DNA from: Lachnospiraceae bacterium
GTDB lineage: Bacteria > Bacillota > Clostridia > Lachnospirales > Lachnospiraceae
Direction of reading: 5' to 3'
Assembly (NCBI GenBank): GCA_030825115.1
Contig: JAPJQL010000023.1
Span: 1-59,101, forward strand
Length of the DNA: 59,101 bases
Shown here in pieces: positions 1 through 9,732 of the stretch (positions within the stretch are counted from its first letter, which is position 1; each line of letters starts with the position of its first letter). A model generated the notes under the pieces. It was not told where the DNA came from, made no database searches, and worked only from the letters and a program-made list of their open reading frames with translations. A program made the position numbers and the translations under genes.

Positions 1-127
1 ATAATTACTGGGCTTGTAGCCATTTTTTACTTTCACAAGTGTTAAACTCAGGATTGTATCATGTCTTCTTCATAAAAGAAAGAGGGTTTTTGATTTTTCC
101 TCTATTTTCGTTGTTTTCCATTAATTT

Positions 128-793
128 TCATGCTTTTTTCTCAAGAATCTGTCCGAAAACCTCATCCGGATGGCTGATAATATACTGAGGATGGAAGCTT
201 TCCAGCTCTGCCCTGTCCCGAAAGCCCCAGGTAACGCCTACGGTCTGAAGCCCTGCTCCCAGACCGGTCTGCATATCTGTGTTGGTATCACCGAAATACA
301 GACACTCCTCCGGCTTTACTCCAAACCGTTCCAGAATCAGCTTTACGCCTGCAGGATCCGGCTTTCTGGGAATTCCCGGCTGTTCTCCTGCCACATAGTC
401 AAAATATCCCGGTCCGAATACGTTTTCTATATTTTCCACCGTCCTCGGGTGGGGTTTATTGGACAGAACTGCCGTCCTGATTCCCTGTTTTTTTAATTCC
501 TCCAGCAGCCCGCAGATGCCGTCATAGGGATGCACCCCGTCCATACTGTGTTTTGCAAACAGTTCCAGATAGACCTTCAGGCTTTCCTCGTAGTGCTCCA
601 GCTGCTCATCTCCGCTGTAACGGAGCGCCCGTTCCATCAAAAGCTTGTATCCGTCGCCTACAAACTGCCGGACATGGTCTTCATCCACCGGCTCATATCC
701 GAAATGCTCCAGGGTAAGATTAACCGTCACAGTTAAGGCATTCAGCGTATTCAGCAGTGTTCCATCCAAATCAAATATACAGCAGCGAATCAT
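128..793 (-). CDS. HAD-family phosphatase (phosphoglycolate phosphatase-like)
   Basis: A 221-residue HAD-superfamily hydrolase that probably dephosphorylates a small phosphorylated metabolite in the cytoplasm. The N-terminal FDLDGTLLNT motif holds the two catalytic aspartates. SNKP in the middle is motif II/III-like, and YFGDTNTDM near residue 170 is the magnesium-binding motif IV. Length and helical cap fit the Gph/PGPase subgroup, but substrate cannot be read from sequence. GAGGAG lies 6 nt before the ATG. The gene starts 11 nt after the fruA stop, so it is probably the last cistron of a fruK-fruA-HAD operon, where it could remove a toxic sugar phosphate (inference). Only 127 bases follow it to the window edge and I see no gene there. 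Confidence 0.88.
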   Translation of the reverse strand: MIRCCIFDLDGTLLNTLNALTVTVNLTLEHFGYEPVDEDHVRQFVGDGYKLLMERALRYSGDEQLEHYEESLKVYLELFAKHSMDGVHPYDGICGLLEELKKQGIRTAVLSNKPHPRTVENIENVFGPGYFDYVAGEQPGIPRKPDPAGVKLILERFGVKPEECLYFGDTNTDMQTGLGAGLQTVGVTWGFRDRAELESFHPQYIISHPDEVFGQILEKKA

Positions 794-804
794 AAGGTTC
801 TCCT

Positions 805-2772
805 CTATTCTTCAATATTTTTCTTCAGTGCTGCCAGTATTATACATCCAATTACGGAACCGATCAAGACTGCCGCCAGATATCCCAGAGGATTTCCAAT
901 CGTGGGAAGAACAAACAGTCCTCCGTGAGGAGCCCGAAGCGTACATCCCAGGAACATGGACAATCCTCCTGCCACTGCGGAACCTGCCACACAGGAAGGA
1001 ATGACACGGAAGGGATCCTGAGCTGCAAAGGGAATGACGCCTTCTGTAATAAAGGACAGTCCCATAATGTAGTTGACCAGACCGGACTGGCGGTCTTTTT
1101 CAGTAAATTTCTTTTTAAAGAAGGTGGAGCAGAGAGCGATGACCAGAGGAGGAACCATTCCGCCTGCCATAACTGCCGCCATAACCTCAAAATTTCCCTC
1201 GGCCAGCTGCGCTGTTCCAAATACATAAGCTGCCTTGTTTACCGGGCCGCCCATATCCACAGACATCATGCCTGCCACTACCATGCCAAGAATCACCCGG
1301 CTGGTTCCGCCCATGCTGTTTAATGCGTTTGTCAGAGCATCATTGATCATGCCCACATAAGGATTAATAAAGGTTGTAACAACTGCGGTAATAAAAACGC
1401 CCAGCACCGGATATAAAAGCACCGGTTTAATTCCCTCCAGAGACTTGGGCAGCTTTGACAGAAGCTTTCTTAAGCCTACCAGAATATATCCTGCTGCAAA
1501 GCCTGCAAACAGCGCTCCCAGAAATCCTGCATTCACATCACCGCCAGCAGGATTGCCGAAGGTCATGCCCATTTTTGCCACCAGACCGCCTACAAAGCCT
1601 GCTGCCAGTCCGGGACGATCCGCAATGCTCATGGCAATATATCCGGCCAGAACAGGAAGCATCATGCCGAAGGCCTGTTCGCCCACCGTCTTTAAATATG
1701 CTGCCAGCGGCGTGTTTTTACCGAAATTCGCCGGATTGATTTCATAATCATCAAAAAGAAATGCCAGTGCAATTAAAATACCGCCGCCAATTACAAAGGG
1801 CAGCATGTGGGAAACGCCGTTCATCAGATGCTTGTAAATCTGACGTCCCAGACTGTCTCCGCTTCCGGCTCCGCCCCGTTCACTTTCTCCTGTGCCGCCG
1901 CTGTGATGGTATACGGGAACGGTTCCGCTGACCGCCTTCTTTACCAGCTCCTCGCCGTGGTGGATTCCCTCTGCTACCGGAACCTGAATCAGCGGCTTTC
2001 CGTCAAAGCGCGCCATTTCTACATTTTTATCTGCTGCAATAATAATGCATTCTGCATTTTTGATTTCCTCTGCTGTCAGCACATTATCTGCACCTGCTGA
2101 TCCATTGGTTTCTGCCTTTACCGGAATCCCCAGCTTTCTTCCCATGTTTTCCAGATTTTCCGCTGCCATATAGGTATGAGCAATTCCTGTAGGACAGGCT
2201 GTTACCGCAAGAACACGGTATCCTGACTGTGACTTCTGCTCGGCCTCTGCAGACTTCTGCTCTGACGCTTCTTTCGTTTCTTCTGATACCTGCTTCTCCT
2301 GCTTCTTTGCATAGCGGGCATTCTCTGTGTCATCAATAATCTGAAGAAACTCTTCTTTTGTCTTTGCCGCAATCAGCGCATCCTTAAAACCAGGGTTCAT
2401 CAGCAGCGTAGACAGCTTGGAGAGTGCCTCCAGATGTGTATCCGCCTCTCCGTCCGGAGCCGCAATCATAAAAATCAGATTAGCCAGAGAACCGTCAAAA
2501 GCCTCATAATCCACTCCTTCCGGAACAGTCACTGCTGCCAGTCCCGGTTCCTTTACTGCTGCCACCTTTGCATGAGGAATGGCAATTCCCTCTCCGATAG
2601 CTGTGCTTCCCAGGGCTTCTCTTGCTAAAATCCCTTCTTTATATCCAGCTCTGTCATTCAGTCTGCCGCCCTGATCCATCAGGCCTGTAAGACAGTCAAT
2701 GATTTCATCCTTCGATGATGCTTTCACTCCAAGAGCAATACTCTCCGGCTTCAAAAGCTCTGTAATCTTCAT
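805..2772 (-). CDS. fruA: Fructose-specific PTS transporter, fused IIA-IIB-IIC
   Basis: A membrane phosphotransferase that imports fructose and releases it as fructose-1-phosphate. Order of domains: IIA at about 1-150 with its phospho-His in GIAIPHA (His67), a charged glutamine/glutamate linker, IIB at about 185-285 with the active cysteine in VTACPTGIAH (Cys193), then a polytopic IIC from about 310 to the end. An upstream in-frame ATG at 2850 exists, but the start at 2772 has GGAGG 8 nt before it, and the upstream extension is low-complexity, so 655 residues is preferred. It follows fruK, whose product uses fructose-1-phosphate, after an unusual 310-base spacer. An HAD phosphatase follows closely. 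Confidence 0.95.
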   Translation of the reverse strand: MKITELLKPESIALGVKASSKDEIIDCLTGLMDQGGRLNDRAGYKEGILAREALGSTAIGEGIAIPHAKVAAVKEPGLAAVTVPEGVDYEAFDGSLANLIFMIAAPDGEADTHLEALSKLSTLLMNPGFKDALIAAKTKEEFLQIIDDTENARYAKKQEKQVSEETKEASEQKSAEAEQKSQSGYRVLAVTACPTGIAHTYMAAENLENMGRKLGIPVKAETNGSAGADNVLTAEEIKNAECIIIAADKNVEMARFDGKPLIQVPVAEGIHHGEELVKKAVSGTVPVYHHSGGTGESERGGAGSGDSLGRQIYKHLMNGVSHMLPFVIGGGILIALAFLFDDYEINPANFGKNTPLAAYLKTVGEQAFGMMLPVLAGYIAMSIADRPGLAAGFVGGLVAKMGMTFGNPAGGDVNAGFLGALFAGFAAGYILVGLRKLLSKLPKSLEGIKPVLLYPVLGVFITAVVTTFINPYVGMINDALTNALNSMGGTSRVILGMVVAGMMSVDMGGPVNKAAYVFGTAQLAEGNFEVMAAVMAGGMVPPLVIALCSTFFKKKFTEKDRQSGLVNYIMGLSFITEGVIPFAAQDPFRVIPSCVAGSAVAGGLSMFLGCTLRAPHGGLFVLPTIGNPLGYLAAVLIGSVIGCIILAALKKNIEE

Positions 2773-3082
2773 TCTCATTTCCTCCATTTTATTTTCACAC
2801 AGAATTTCCGGATCCTTTTTCTGTGTTCCCTGCGCCCGGCTCCTGCACACAATTCCGTTCTCTCCGCGTCTTCTGAGTCTGCCGTTTTTCCGTTCTCCCT
2901 TTTTCCCGGCCTCTCCCGCCTCCGGCGTTTTCCGGAATTGCTTCCCTTTGTGCAGGCATTTGCGCGCTTCCTTTTCTCCAGCCTTCTGTTTCTCGTTTTA
3001 CAAAAGCTTCCCTTCCGAATACTTCTCCCCTTTTCTTCTTTCCGGAATCTTCTGTTCTTCTTATAGTCTCTCTTCCAAAGCC
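2773..3082 (-). other. Purine-rich untranslated spacer between fruK and fruA
   Basis: In the direction of transcription this 310-base gap is strikingly rich in A and G, with recurring GGAAG/GGAGA and CCGGAA strings. It has no convincing reading frame on either strand; a long frame antisense to it is low-complexity Ser/Phe/Leu. I see no terminator with a U-tract, so fruK and fruA can still share a transcript. It may be an unstructured leader or a decayed gene; no homology was recognised. Confidence 0.4.
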
Positions 3083-3985
3083 CTATATTGCATCATAAAG
3101 CTCCCAAATGAACTCTCCTGATGCCAGATCATCGGAAAATGCCGTAGCACTTCCTGCTGCCGTTCCCAGTTTCAAAGCCTCCTCGTAATCTCCTGTCTTC
3201 AGATATCCCGCAATAAAGCCTGCCACCATGGAATCTCCTGCTCCCACAGAATTCTTCACTGTTCCCACCGGCGGCTTTCTCTTATAGATTTCTCCGTTTT
3301 CCGCAATCAGAACAGCCCCGTCTCCGGCCATGGAAATCAGAACATTTACCGCGCCTCTTTCCTGCAGGATTCTGGCGTAATGAACGATTTCTTCCTCTGA
3401 TGTAAGTACCTTTCCAAACATCTCTCCCAGCTCGTGATTGTTGGGCTTAATCAGAAACGGATGATACTGCAGCACATTCAGAAGCAAATCCTTTGTGGCA
3501 TCTACCACAATCCTGATTCCCCGTCCTTCCAGGCGCGCCATAATTTCCTCATAAATCCTGTCGCTGATGGATGCGGGAATACTTCCTGACAAAACCAGCA
3601 CATCGCCGCTTTTCATCCTGTCCAGCTTCTCAAAAAGCTGCTGCACCTCTTTTCGCTGTATCTCCGGCCCCATGCCGTTGATTTCCGTTTCCTCCTCTGC
3701 CTTCAGCTTCACGTTGATTCGCGTCATTCCCTTTTCTACATGGATAAAATCCCCTGTAAACCCAAGACCTGCCGCACCCCGTTCAATTTCCGCTCCGGTA
3801 AAGCCTGCCACAAAGCCCAGGGCCGTATTTTCAAACCCCAGACGCGCCAGAACCGTTGATACATTGATGCCCTTGCCCCCGTAAAATACATGTTCCTGTA
3901 CGGTTCTGTTTACCTCACCCAGCGCAAATTGATTTACCCGGATAACATAATCCAGAGCCGGATTAAACGTCACTGTGTAAATCAT
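3083..3985 (-). CDS. fruK: 1-phosphofructokinase
   Basis: A 300-residue PfkB-family sugar kinase that phosphorylates fructose-1-phosphate to fructose-1,6-bisphosphate using ATP. The N-terminus (YTVTFNPALDY) and the GGKGIN motif near residue 37 bind the substrate, and the C-terminal SVGAGDSMVAG motif carries the catalytic aspartate and anion hole. The length is normal for the family. AGGAGG lies 8 nt before the ATG. It is the first cistron before fruA, and a good promoter lies 50-80 nt upstream. No DeoR-type regulator, common in front of fruK elsewhere, is present next to it. The family also includes tagatose-6-phosphate kinases, but the fruA neighbour settles the call. Confidence 0.94.
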   Translation of the reverse strand: MIYTVTFNPALDYVIRVNQFALGEVNRTVQEHVFYGGKGINVSTVLARLGFENTALGFVAGFTGAEIERGAAGLGFTGDFIHVEKGMTRINVKLKAEEETEINGMGPEIQRKEVQQLFEKLDRMKSGDVLVLSGSIPASISDRIYEEIMARLEGRGIRIVVDATKDLLLNVLQYHPFLIKPNNHELGEMFGKVLTSEEEIVHYARILQERGAVNVLISMAGDGAVLIAENGEIYKRKPPVGTVKNSVGAGDSMVAGFIAGYLKTGDYEEALKLGTAAGSATAFSDDLASGEFIWELYDAI

Positions 3986-4034
3986 CTGTCATGCCTCCTA
4001 TTTATTATGAAATTTCTTTTCATTTCCTGAGACA

Positions 4035-4063
4035 ATCATATTATGATTTTTATATTTCGTCAA
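4035..4063 (-). promoter_or_regulatory. Sigma-A promoter of the fru operon with overlapping palindrome
   Basis: On the minus strand TTGACG (-35) is separated by exactly 17 nt from TATGAT (-10), placed to drive fruK. The -10 box is part of an inverted repeat with AATCAT and ATGATT arms around 3 nt, a possible operator for a fructose regulator (inference). Confidence 0.7.
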
Positions 4064-4212
4064 TATATTTTGCCGTAAAATTTTATTTCTCAACCATTTT
4101 CAGCAATTACCCTAAAAGCCGTCATTCTGTTTTGTCTATTTTTTACAGGAAACCGGGAGAACAGCGCCCCGCGGAGCGTTTTTATGCCTTAGGACGAATT
4201 TCCCATGAAATG

Positions 4213-4243
4213 AAAAATGCGGCATGGCAAATGCCACACCGCA
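4213..4243 (-). terminator. Rho-independent terminator after the NSS transporter
   Basis: Read on the minus strand, a GC-rich stem with TGCGG and CCGCA at its base and GGCA/TGCC at its tip is followed by TTTTTC. It lies about 20 nt after the stop codon at 4264. Confidence 0.8.
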
Positions 4244-4263
4244 CCGTAGTTCTTTTTTCTTTT

Positions 4264-5622
4264 TTATAACAATCCCTGCAGAAGCAATACCAGAATCATA
4301 ACCGGCAGTACCAGAGTAACGTACCACTTCATCCAGGGAGCAACCCGGATTCCTGTTCCCTGATTGGCCTCCTCCCGGTATTTTTCAAAGCCCCAGCCAT
4401 AACGGCTGGTACAGAATACCAGGTAAATCAGAGAACCGATTGGAAGCAGCAGATTGCTGACAATGAAATCCTCCAGATCCAGAACAACACTTCCCTCTCC
4501 CAGCGGCTGGAAACCTGAAAGCAGGTTGGGGCCTAATGCACAGGGCAGGGAAAGCAGAATAATCAGCACCAGATTGATATAAGCGGACTTCTTCCGATCG
4601 ATTTCAAACAGCTCCATATCACATGCAATAATATTCTCAAATACTGCAAGCACTGTAGAAAAAGCTGCAAAGAACATAAACAGGAAGAACAGGGTTCCCC
4701 ACATACGTCCGCCTGCCATGGAAATAAACACATTCGGCAGTGTAATAAAAATCAGGCTGGGACCGCTGTCCGGATTGACACCAAAAGCAAAGCAGGCCGG
4801 GAAAATAATCAGTCCGGCTGTAAATGCCACAAAGGTATCGAGAATTGCCACGTTTACTGCCTCGCCCAGCAGAGTGTGATCCTTCTCCAGATAGCTTCCG
4901 AAAATAGCCATCGCGCCAATTCCAAGACTCAGAGTAAAGAAGGACTGGTTCATGGCTGCAACAATCACATTTCCAATACCCACTTCCTTCATTTTTGCAA
5001 AATCAGGATACAGGTAGAACTTCAGGCCCTCAGCGCCGCCCTCCAGGGAAATTCCGCGAACAGCCAGAATCACCATCAGACACAGCAGGCACAGCATCAT
5101 GTTCTTTGTGATCTTCTCAACTCCGCTCTGGAGTCCTCTGGAGCAGACAATAATTCCCATGACAACAACGACAACCATCCAGAACACATTGATTCCCGGG
5201 CTTGCCAGCATCTCGCCAAAGGATGCGCTGACCATATCTGAGGTCATTCCCGTAAATTTACCGGTCAGGAAGCTGTAAAAATAATACATCATCCATCCGG
5301 CAACCGTAGTATAGAACATCATCAGAACATAGTTTCCAAACAGCGCTACATATCCGTGAAGGTGCCATTTGCTTCCTTTCGGCTCCAGCTGCTGATAAGC
5401 CTTAACCGGGCTTTTCCGGCTGGCGCGTCCTACTGCAAATTCCATGGAAAGAACCGGAACTCCCATAATCGCCAGAAACAGCACATAAAACAGTACAAAA
5501 GCTCCTCCGCCGTTCTGTCCTACTACATACGGAAATCTCCATACATTTCCGATTCCAATTGCGCACCCTGCTGAAAGCAGCAAAAATCCCAGTCTTGACT
5601 TAAATGTTTCTCTTTGTTTCAT
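4264..5622 (-). CDS. Sodium-dependent amino-acid transporter (NSS/SNF family)
   Basis: A polytopic membrane symporter of the neurotransmitter:sodium symporter family, probably importing an amino acid with Na+. The first membrane segment carries the family signature GNVWRFPYVVGQNGGGAF, the unwound helix that binds Na+ and substrate. At 452 residues it has the size of the bacterial forms such as Tyt1. An in-frame GTG at 5634 is possible, but the ATG at 5622 has AGGTGA 8 nt before it and is preferred. The gene is probably monocistronic, with its own terminator. The substrate (tyrosine, tryptophan, alanine or other) cannot be told from the sequence. Confidence 0.92.
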   Translation of the reverse strand: MKQRETFKSRLGFLLLSAGCAIGIGNVWRFPYVVGQNGGGAFVLFYVLFLAIMGVPVLSMEFAVGRASRKSPVKAYQQLEPKGSKWHLHGYVALFGNYVLMMFYTTVAGWMMYYFYSFLTGKFTGMTSDMVSASFGEMLASPGINVFWMVVVVVMGIIVCSRGLQSGVEKITKNMMLCLLCLMVILAVRGISLEGGAEGLKFYLYPDFAKMKEVGIGNVIVAAMNQSFFTLSLGIGAMAIFGSYLEKDHTLLGEAVNVAILDTFVAFTAGLIIFPACFAFGVNPDSGPSLIFITLPNVFISMAGGRMWGTLFFLFMFFAAFSTVLAVFENIIACDMELFEIDRKKSAYINLVLIILLSLPCALGPNLLSGFQPLGEGSVVLDLEDFIVSNLLLPIGSLIYLVFCTSRYGWGFEKYREEANQGTGIRVAPWMKWYVTLVLPVMILVLLLQGLL

Positions 5623-5704
5623 TTGTAAACTCACCTACCATATTTCATTAATTTCCTGCAATCGCTCAGGAGCCCTTCCCTCGGGGGGAAGTCTTCCAAA
5701 ACCA

Positions 5705-6535
5705 TTACATTCTTCCCATGCGTGTAATTGATGCTGTAATCAGCTTTTTAAACAGCGGGGCCACGCGATCCGCTGTCTCTTTTACCTCTTCATGACTCAA
5801 AGGCTCCTCGGACATTCCGCATCCCAGATTGGAGATACAGGAAATACCGCATATTTTCATTCCCATGTGATTCGCTGCAACTGCTTCACAGGCAGTACTC
5901 ATTCCCACTGCATCCGCACCCAGAATCCGGCACATCTTTACTTCCTTTGGTGTCTCGAAATTGGGGCCTGTCAGCTGGATATAGGTTCCCTCCTGCAAAT
6001 GGATTTCCAGTTCCTCTGCTGTCTCCCTGAGAATCCGGCACAAATCATGGTTGTAAATCTGGCTCATATCGCAGAAGCGCTCTCCCAGCTCTTCGATATT
6101 GGGACCGATTAACGGTGACGGAACAAAATTGGAAATCTGATCCGTAATCATCATAAAATCGCCAACATGAAAATCGTAATTGACCGCACCTGCTGCATTG
6201 GTCAAAAACAGGATCTCCGCCCCCATCATCTTCATCAGACGAATAGGAAGAACCACATCCTCCATAGAATAGCCTTCATAGTAATGAACTCGTCCCTGCA
6301 TAATCACTACAGGAATTTCATTTACATATCCGAATACAAAACGTCCCTTATGTCCGCTTACGGTTGATACGGGAAAGCCTTCAATGTCATGATAATCCAG
6401 AAAAGCTTCTGCCTGAATCTCTTCTGCATAATCTCCCAACCCGGAGCCCAGCACCAGAGCTGCCTTTGGCCGAAAGGGAATTCTGTCCTGAATACTCTGG
6501 TAACAGGCTGTCAGTCTCTCATAGGCTTTTGTCAT
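5705..6535 (-). CDS. punA: Purine-nucleoside phosphorylase
   Basis: A cytoplasmic enzyme of purine salvage that splits inosine and guanosine with phosphate into base and ribose-1-phosphate. The glycine-rich phosphate-binding motif LVLGSGLGDY is near residue 30. The middle has LTNAAGAVN, and TGPNFETPKE and GADAVGMST near residues 190-215 are typical of the trimeric class-II PNP family. The 276-residue length is right for that family. GGAGGAGG lies a few bases before the ATG. No other nucleoside gene is adjacent, and it sits about 80 bases before the NSS transporter start, so co-transcription with that gene is possible. Confidence 0.93.
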   Translation of the reverse strand: MTKAYERLTACYQSIQDRIPFRPKAALVLGSGLGDYAEEIQAEAFLDYHDIEGFPVSTVSGHKGRFVFGYVNEIPVVIMQGRVHYYEGYSMEDVVLPIRLMKMMGAEILFLTNAAGAVNYDFHVGDFMMITDQISNFVPSPLIGPNIEELGERFCDMSQIYNHDLCRILRETAEELEIHLQEGTYIQLTGPNFETPKEVKMCRILGADAVGMSTACEAVAANHMGMKICGISCISNLGCGMSEEPLSHEEVKETADRVAPLFKKLITASITRMGRM

Positions 6536-6610
6536 TCTATCCTCCTCCTTTTTATACTATCCTATATCTTACCTGCTTCCTGCGATTTTATCAATCTGAA
6601 AATGAATTTC

Positions 6611-7396
6611 TCACAATTTTCTTTTTGTTTTTTTCTCTGCAGCAAAGACCCAGACGGAAGAATCTGACAATTCTTCGGTATACCGGTATCCCATCCAGTC
6701 AAAATTCTTCATTTTTTCCGGATCGGTTACCTGATTTTCAGCCAGATACCGGACCATAGCGCCTCTGGCCATCTTGGCAGCGGTGGCTTTTACCTTTACT
6801 CCCGGCATTTTTTGTCCGCTGTTTTCTTCCTCCCGCTCGCCAAAGACACAGGTAATCATGTTCACATCCTCCGTCAGCCAGGGTTCTATAGCCCTGCTGT
6901 ATTCTTTGGATGCCAGATTTATGACCGTATCTCCCGGCTTTGCCAGGATACGATACAGACTGTCTCCCCAGTATTCATACAAGGTCTTCCACTGCCACTT
7001 CATTTTTGCCTGCATTTCCAGACGGTAGGGAACAACTCCGTCGAAGGCCCGCAAAATCCCATAAAACCCGGACAGAATATAAAGATGCTCTTTCAAATAT
7101 GCCAGCGAATTCTGTTCCATCACTCCGGGAGCCATAGTCTGATACTGAATTCCCTCATAGGCAATCACCGCCGGAGTCAGCCGGTTTTGCAGATTCATCT
7201 GTTTCAGACGCTGCGTATTTTCCTGAACAAGCCTGTCATTGCACTTCCAGATCTCCTTTAATTCCTCCGGCTCCAGACTCTGAAGATACTCCTTAATCTG
7301 CTCTGTCTTCTCAAGAAGCAGCGGCAGGGATACCTCTGCCGGAAAATCATCATCGATCCTCATTTTTTTCGCCGGTGAGATCATTATTTTCAGCAT
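6611..7396 (-). CDS. yaaA: YaaA family peroxide-stress protein (UPF0246)
   Basis: A 261-residue member of the YaaA/DUF328 family. In E. coli YaaA lowers free intracellular iron and protects DNA and proteins during hydrogen peroxide stress; structure work on the family points to DNA binding. Seen here: the N-terminal MISPAKKM signature, SGFYGILRAFD in the middle, and the conserved NLASKEYS followed by the C-terminal half. AAGGA lies 5 nt before the ATG. It stands between the debranching enzyme and the nucleoside phosphorylase, all on the minus strand, with short gaps. The context adds nothing about function. Confidence 0.9.
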   Translation of the reverse strand: MLKIMISPAKKMRIDDDFPAEVSLPLLLEKTEQIKEYLQSLEPEELKEIWKCNDRLVQENTQRLKQMNLQNRLTPAVIAYEGIQYQTMAPGVMEQNSLAYLKEHLYILSGFYGILRAFDGVVPYRLEMQAKMKWQWKTLYEYWGDSLYRILAKPGDTVINLASKEYSRAIEPWLTEDVNMITCVFGEREEENSGQKMPGVKVKATAAKMARGAMVRYLAENQVTDPEKMKNFDWMGYRYTEELSDSSVWVFAAEKKTKRKL

Positions 7397-7437
7397 GCTT
7401 TTCCTTTCTTTCTGCTAACAGAAAACTCCTCAGTCTT

Positions 7438-9564
7438 TTAATATTTTTTCACATGGAAAACGGCAACGGTTCTCGGCTTCATAACAAAGCTTCCCTCAAT
7501 ACGGCGTTCCTCGTTCTCTTCATAAAAATATTTTCCATTCTCGTCTCCATAGGTATTGACACTGAGATACCAGTATCCTGCCCGGTTGGTTTTCGGAAGT
7601 GTAATTTCCACATCCTCCCAGTAAGTGTTGATAGCGAGATAAACAACATCATCCTGGCCCTTTTCTCTGTCATAGCCTGCAAAGCTGGTGGCAAAAACTC
7701 TGGTATCCCGCGGGATATTCACCCGGTCTGCATTCACATCATGGGCATGAAGTGCGTCCATGCCGCAGACTGCCCGCGGAAGCTCCTTGCGGATAACCGG
7801 ATGGCGGAACCGGTAGGCAATCATAAACTTAAAGAATTCAAACAGATCCCTGTTTTTCTCCAGATAAGTCCAGTCCAGCCAGGATAATTCATTGTCCTGG
7901 CAATATCCGTTGTTATTTCCAAACTGAGTATTTCCAAATTCATCTCCTGCCAGGAACATGGGCGTTCCCCGGCTGCACATCAACACGGCACAGGCATTGC
8001 GGATCATGCGGAAACGAAGCTTTAAAACCTCCGGATCATCGGTATCACCCTCTGCCCCGCAATTCCAGCTCCTGTTGTCATTTGCCCCGTCTGTATTGTC
8101 CCATCCGTTATTTTCATTGTGCTTCTGATTATAGGAATAGAGGTCATACATGGTAAAGCCGTCATGGCAGGTGATAAAATTCACGCAGGAATTGTATCCG
8201 GCATAATTTCCATGGGAATTTCCTTCCCCATACAGATCGCTGGAGCCGGCTACACTCCAGGCTGCATCCCAGGCAAGCCAGCAGTCTCCCTTCAGATATC
8301 CGCGGATTGCATCCCGATATCTTCCATTCCACTCCGCCCACCGTTTTCCGGCCGGAAAGCTTCCAACCTGATACATGCCGCCTGCATCCCAGGCCTCTGC
8401 AATCAGCTTTACATTGCTTAAAATAGGATCGTAGGTTAAGGTCTGAAGCAGCGGAGGGTTGTTCATAGGCGAACCGTCCTCGCTGCGTCCCAGAATACTG
8501 GCCAGATCAAAACGGAAACCGTCTACCCGATAGCTGATGGTCCAGTACCGGAGACAGTCTGCTATCATCTGCCGGACAATGGGATTGTTGCAGTTCAGAG
8601 TATTTCCGCAGCCGCTGAAGTTATAATAGTTTCCGTCCGGTGTCAGCATATAATATTCATTATTGTCCAGACCCTTAAAACAGAAGGAAGGTCCCAGTTC
8701 ATTTCCTTCCGCAGTATGGTTGAATACCACATCCAGAATCACCTCGATGCCATTATCATGGAGACTCTTGATCAGCTCCTTCAGCTCCGTTCCCTCATGG
8801 TTGTACTCCTCCGCTGCCGTATAGCTGCTGTTCGGAGCAAAGAAGCCGACTGTATTGTATCCCCAGTAATCCAGAAGTGTGTTTCCGTTCACCTCTCTGG
8901 CATTCATATTCTCATCAAATTCAAAAATAGGCATCAGCTCTACGGCATTGATTCCCAGCTCCTTCAGATAAGGAATTTTTTCTTTCAGTCCGGCAAAGGT
9001 TCCCTTCTGACGCACACCGGAAGACGGGTGCTTCGTAAATCCACGCACATGGAGCTCATAAATCACCAGCTCATTCAATTCTTTTTTAGACTGCGGCATG
9101 GTTCCCCAGTCGAACACATCTTTTACAACTCTGGCATGGTAATGCTCCTGACTCTGGGATCCCCAGACACCCTGTCCTGTTACTGCTCTTGCATAGGGAT
9201 CCAGCAGAATATTGTTTTTGTCGAACAGCAGCCCCTTTTCCGGATCATAGGGACCGTCAATCCGGTAGGCATATTCAAAATCCTCTACCTCCAGACCAAA
9301 AACCATCATGGAATATACGTCACCGATTTTATATTCCTCAGGAAACGGCAGAACAGCGTAGGGTTCTTCCTCTCCTTTCCGGAACAGCAGAAGCTCACAG
9401 GAGGTTCCTCCGTGAGTATGGATAGTAAAATTAACGCCGCTGGGCAGAGGCATGGCTCCAAAAACATCAAACATTCCCGGTCTGACCGGAAATCCTGAGA
9501 TTTCCCCCAGGGGAGAAACGGATACGGAATAATCCAACATAAAATTCTGATTACATGTTTTCAC
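7438..9564 (-). CDS. glgX: Glycogen debranching enzyme, GlgX/isoamylase type (GH13)
   Basis: An alpha-1,6-glucosidase of family GH13 that should trim branches from glycogen or imported alpha-glucans. Order: N-terminal carbohydrate-binding (CBM48-like) domain, then the TIM barrel with region I DVVFNHTAEG, region II DGFRFDLAS holding the nucleophile Asp, region III IAEAWDAGG with the acid/base position, and region IV ITCHDGFT. A longer frame starts with ATG at 9624 but has only a weak AGGA; GTG at 9564 has AAGGAG 7 nt upstream and is preferred, giving 708 residues. No other glycogen gene is adjacent, so whether the role is glycogen turnover or dietary starch use is unclear. Confidence 0.9.
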   Translation of the reverse strand: MKTCNQNFMLDYSVSVSPLGEISGFPVRPGMFDVFGAMPLPSGVNFTIHTHGGTSCELLLFRKGEEEPYAVLPFPEEYKIGDVYSMMVFGLEVEDFEYAYRIDGPYDPEKGLLFDKNNILLDPYARAVTGQGVWGSQSQEHYHARVVKDVFDWGTMPQSKKELNELVIYELHVRGFTKHPSSGVRQKGTFAGLKEKIPYLKELGINAVELMPIFEFDENMNAREVNGNTLLDYWGYNTVGFFAPNSSYTAAEEYNHEGTELKELIKSLHDNGIEVILDVVFNHTAEGNELGPSFCFKGLDNNEYYMLTPDGNYYNFSGCGNTLNCNNPIVRQMIADCLRYWTISYRVDGFRFDLASILGRSEDGSPMNNPPLLQTLTYDPILSNVKLIAEAWDAGGMYQVGSFPAGKRWAEWNGRYRDAIRGYLKGDCWLAWDAAWSVAGSSDLYGEGNSHGNYAGYNSCVNFITCHDGFTMYDLYSYNQKHNENNGWDNTDGANDNRSWNCGAEGDTDDPEVLKLRFRMIRNACAVLMCSRGTPMFLAGDEFGNTQFGNNNGYCQDNELSWLDWTYLEKNRDLFEFFKFMIAYRFRHPVIRKELPRAVCGMDALHAHDVNADRVNIPRDTRVFATSFAGYDREKGQDDVVYLAINTYWEDVEITLPKTNRAGYWYLSVNTYGDENGKYFYEENEERRIEGSFVMKPRTVAVFHVKKY

Positions 9565-9732
9565 AATGTGACTCCTTCTCTGTATTACTTTTTCTGTTCG
9601 TACAACAGCTTGTATTCTTTTCATTCGTCCTGTTTAAAACTAGTAATTTAACATTCTAACTATATCATATCAGAGAAAACATTGCCACATCTTCTCTAAC
9701 AGTCCGCGGATTTAGAAGACAGTGCACAGCTG

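Noticed and set aside
2699..3121. 140-codon plus-strand frame across the fruK-fruA spacer
   Set aside because: Ser/Phe/Leu low complexity from a pyrimidine-rich strand, no ribosome site, overlaps both real genes.
5640..5704. Terminator after the purine nucleoside phosphorylase gene
   Set aside because: A short CTTCCC/GGGAAG hairpin exists but no U-tract follows, so read-through into the transporter gene is as likely.
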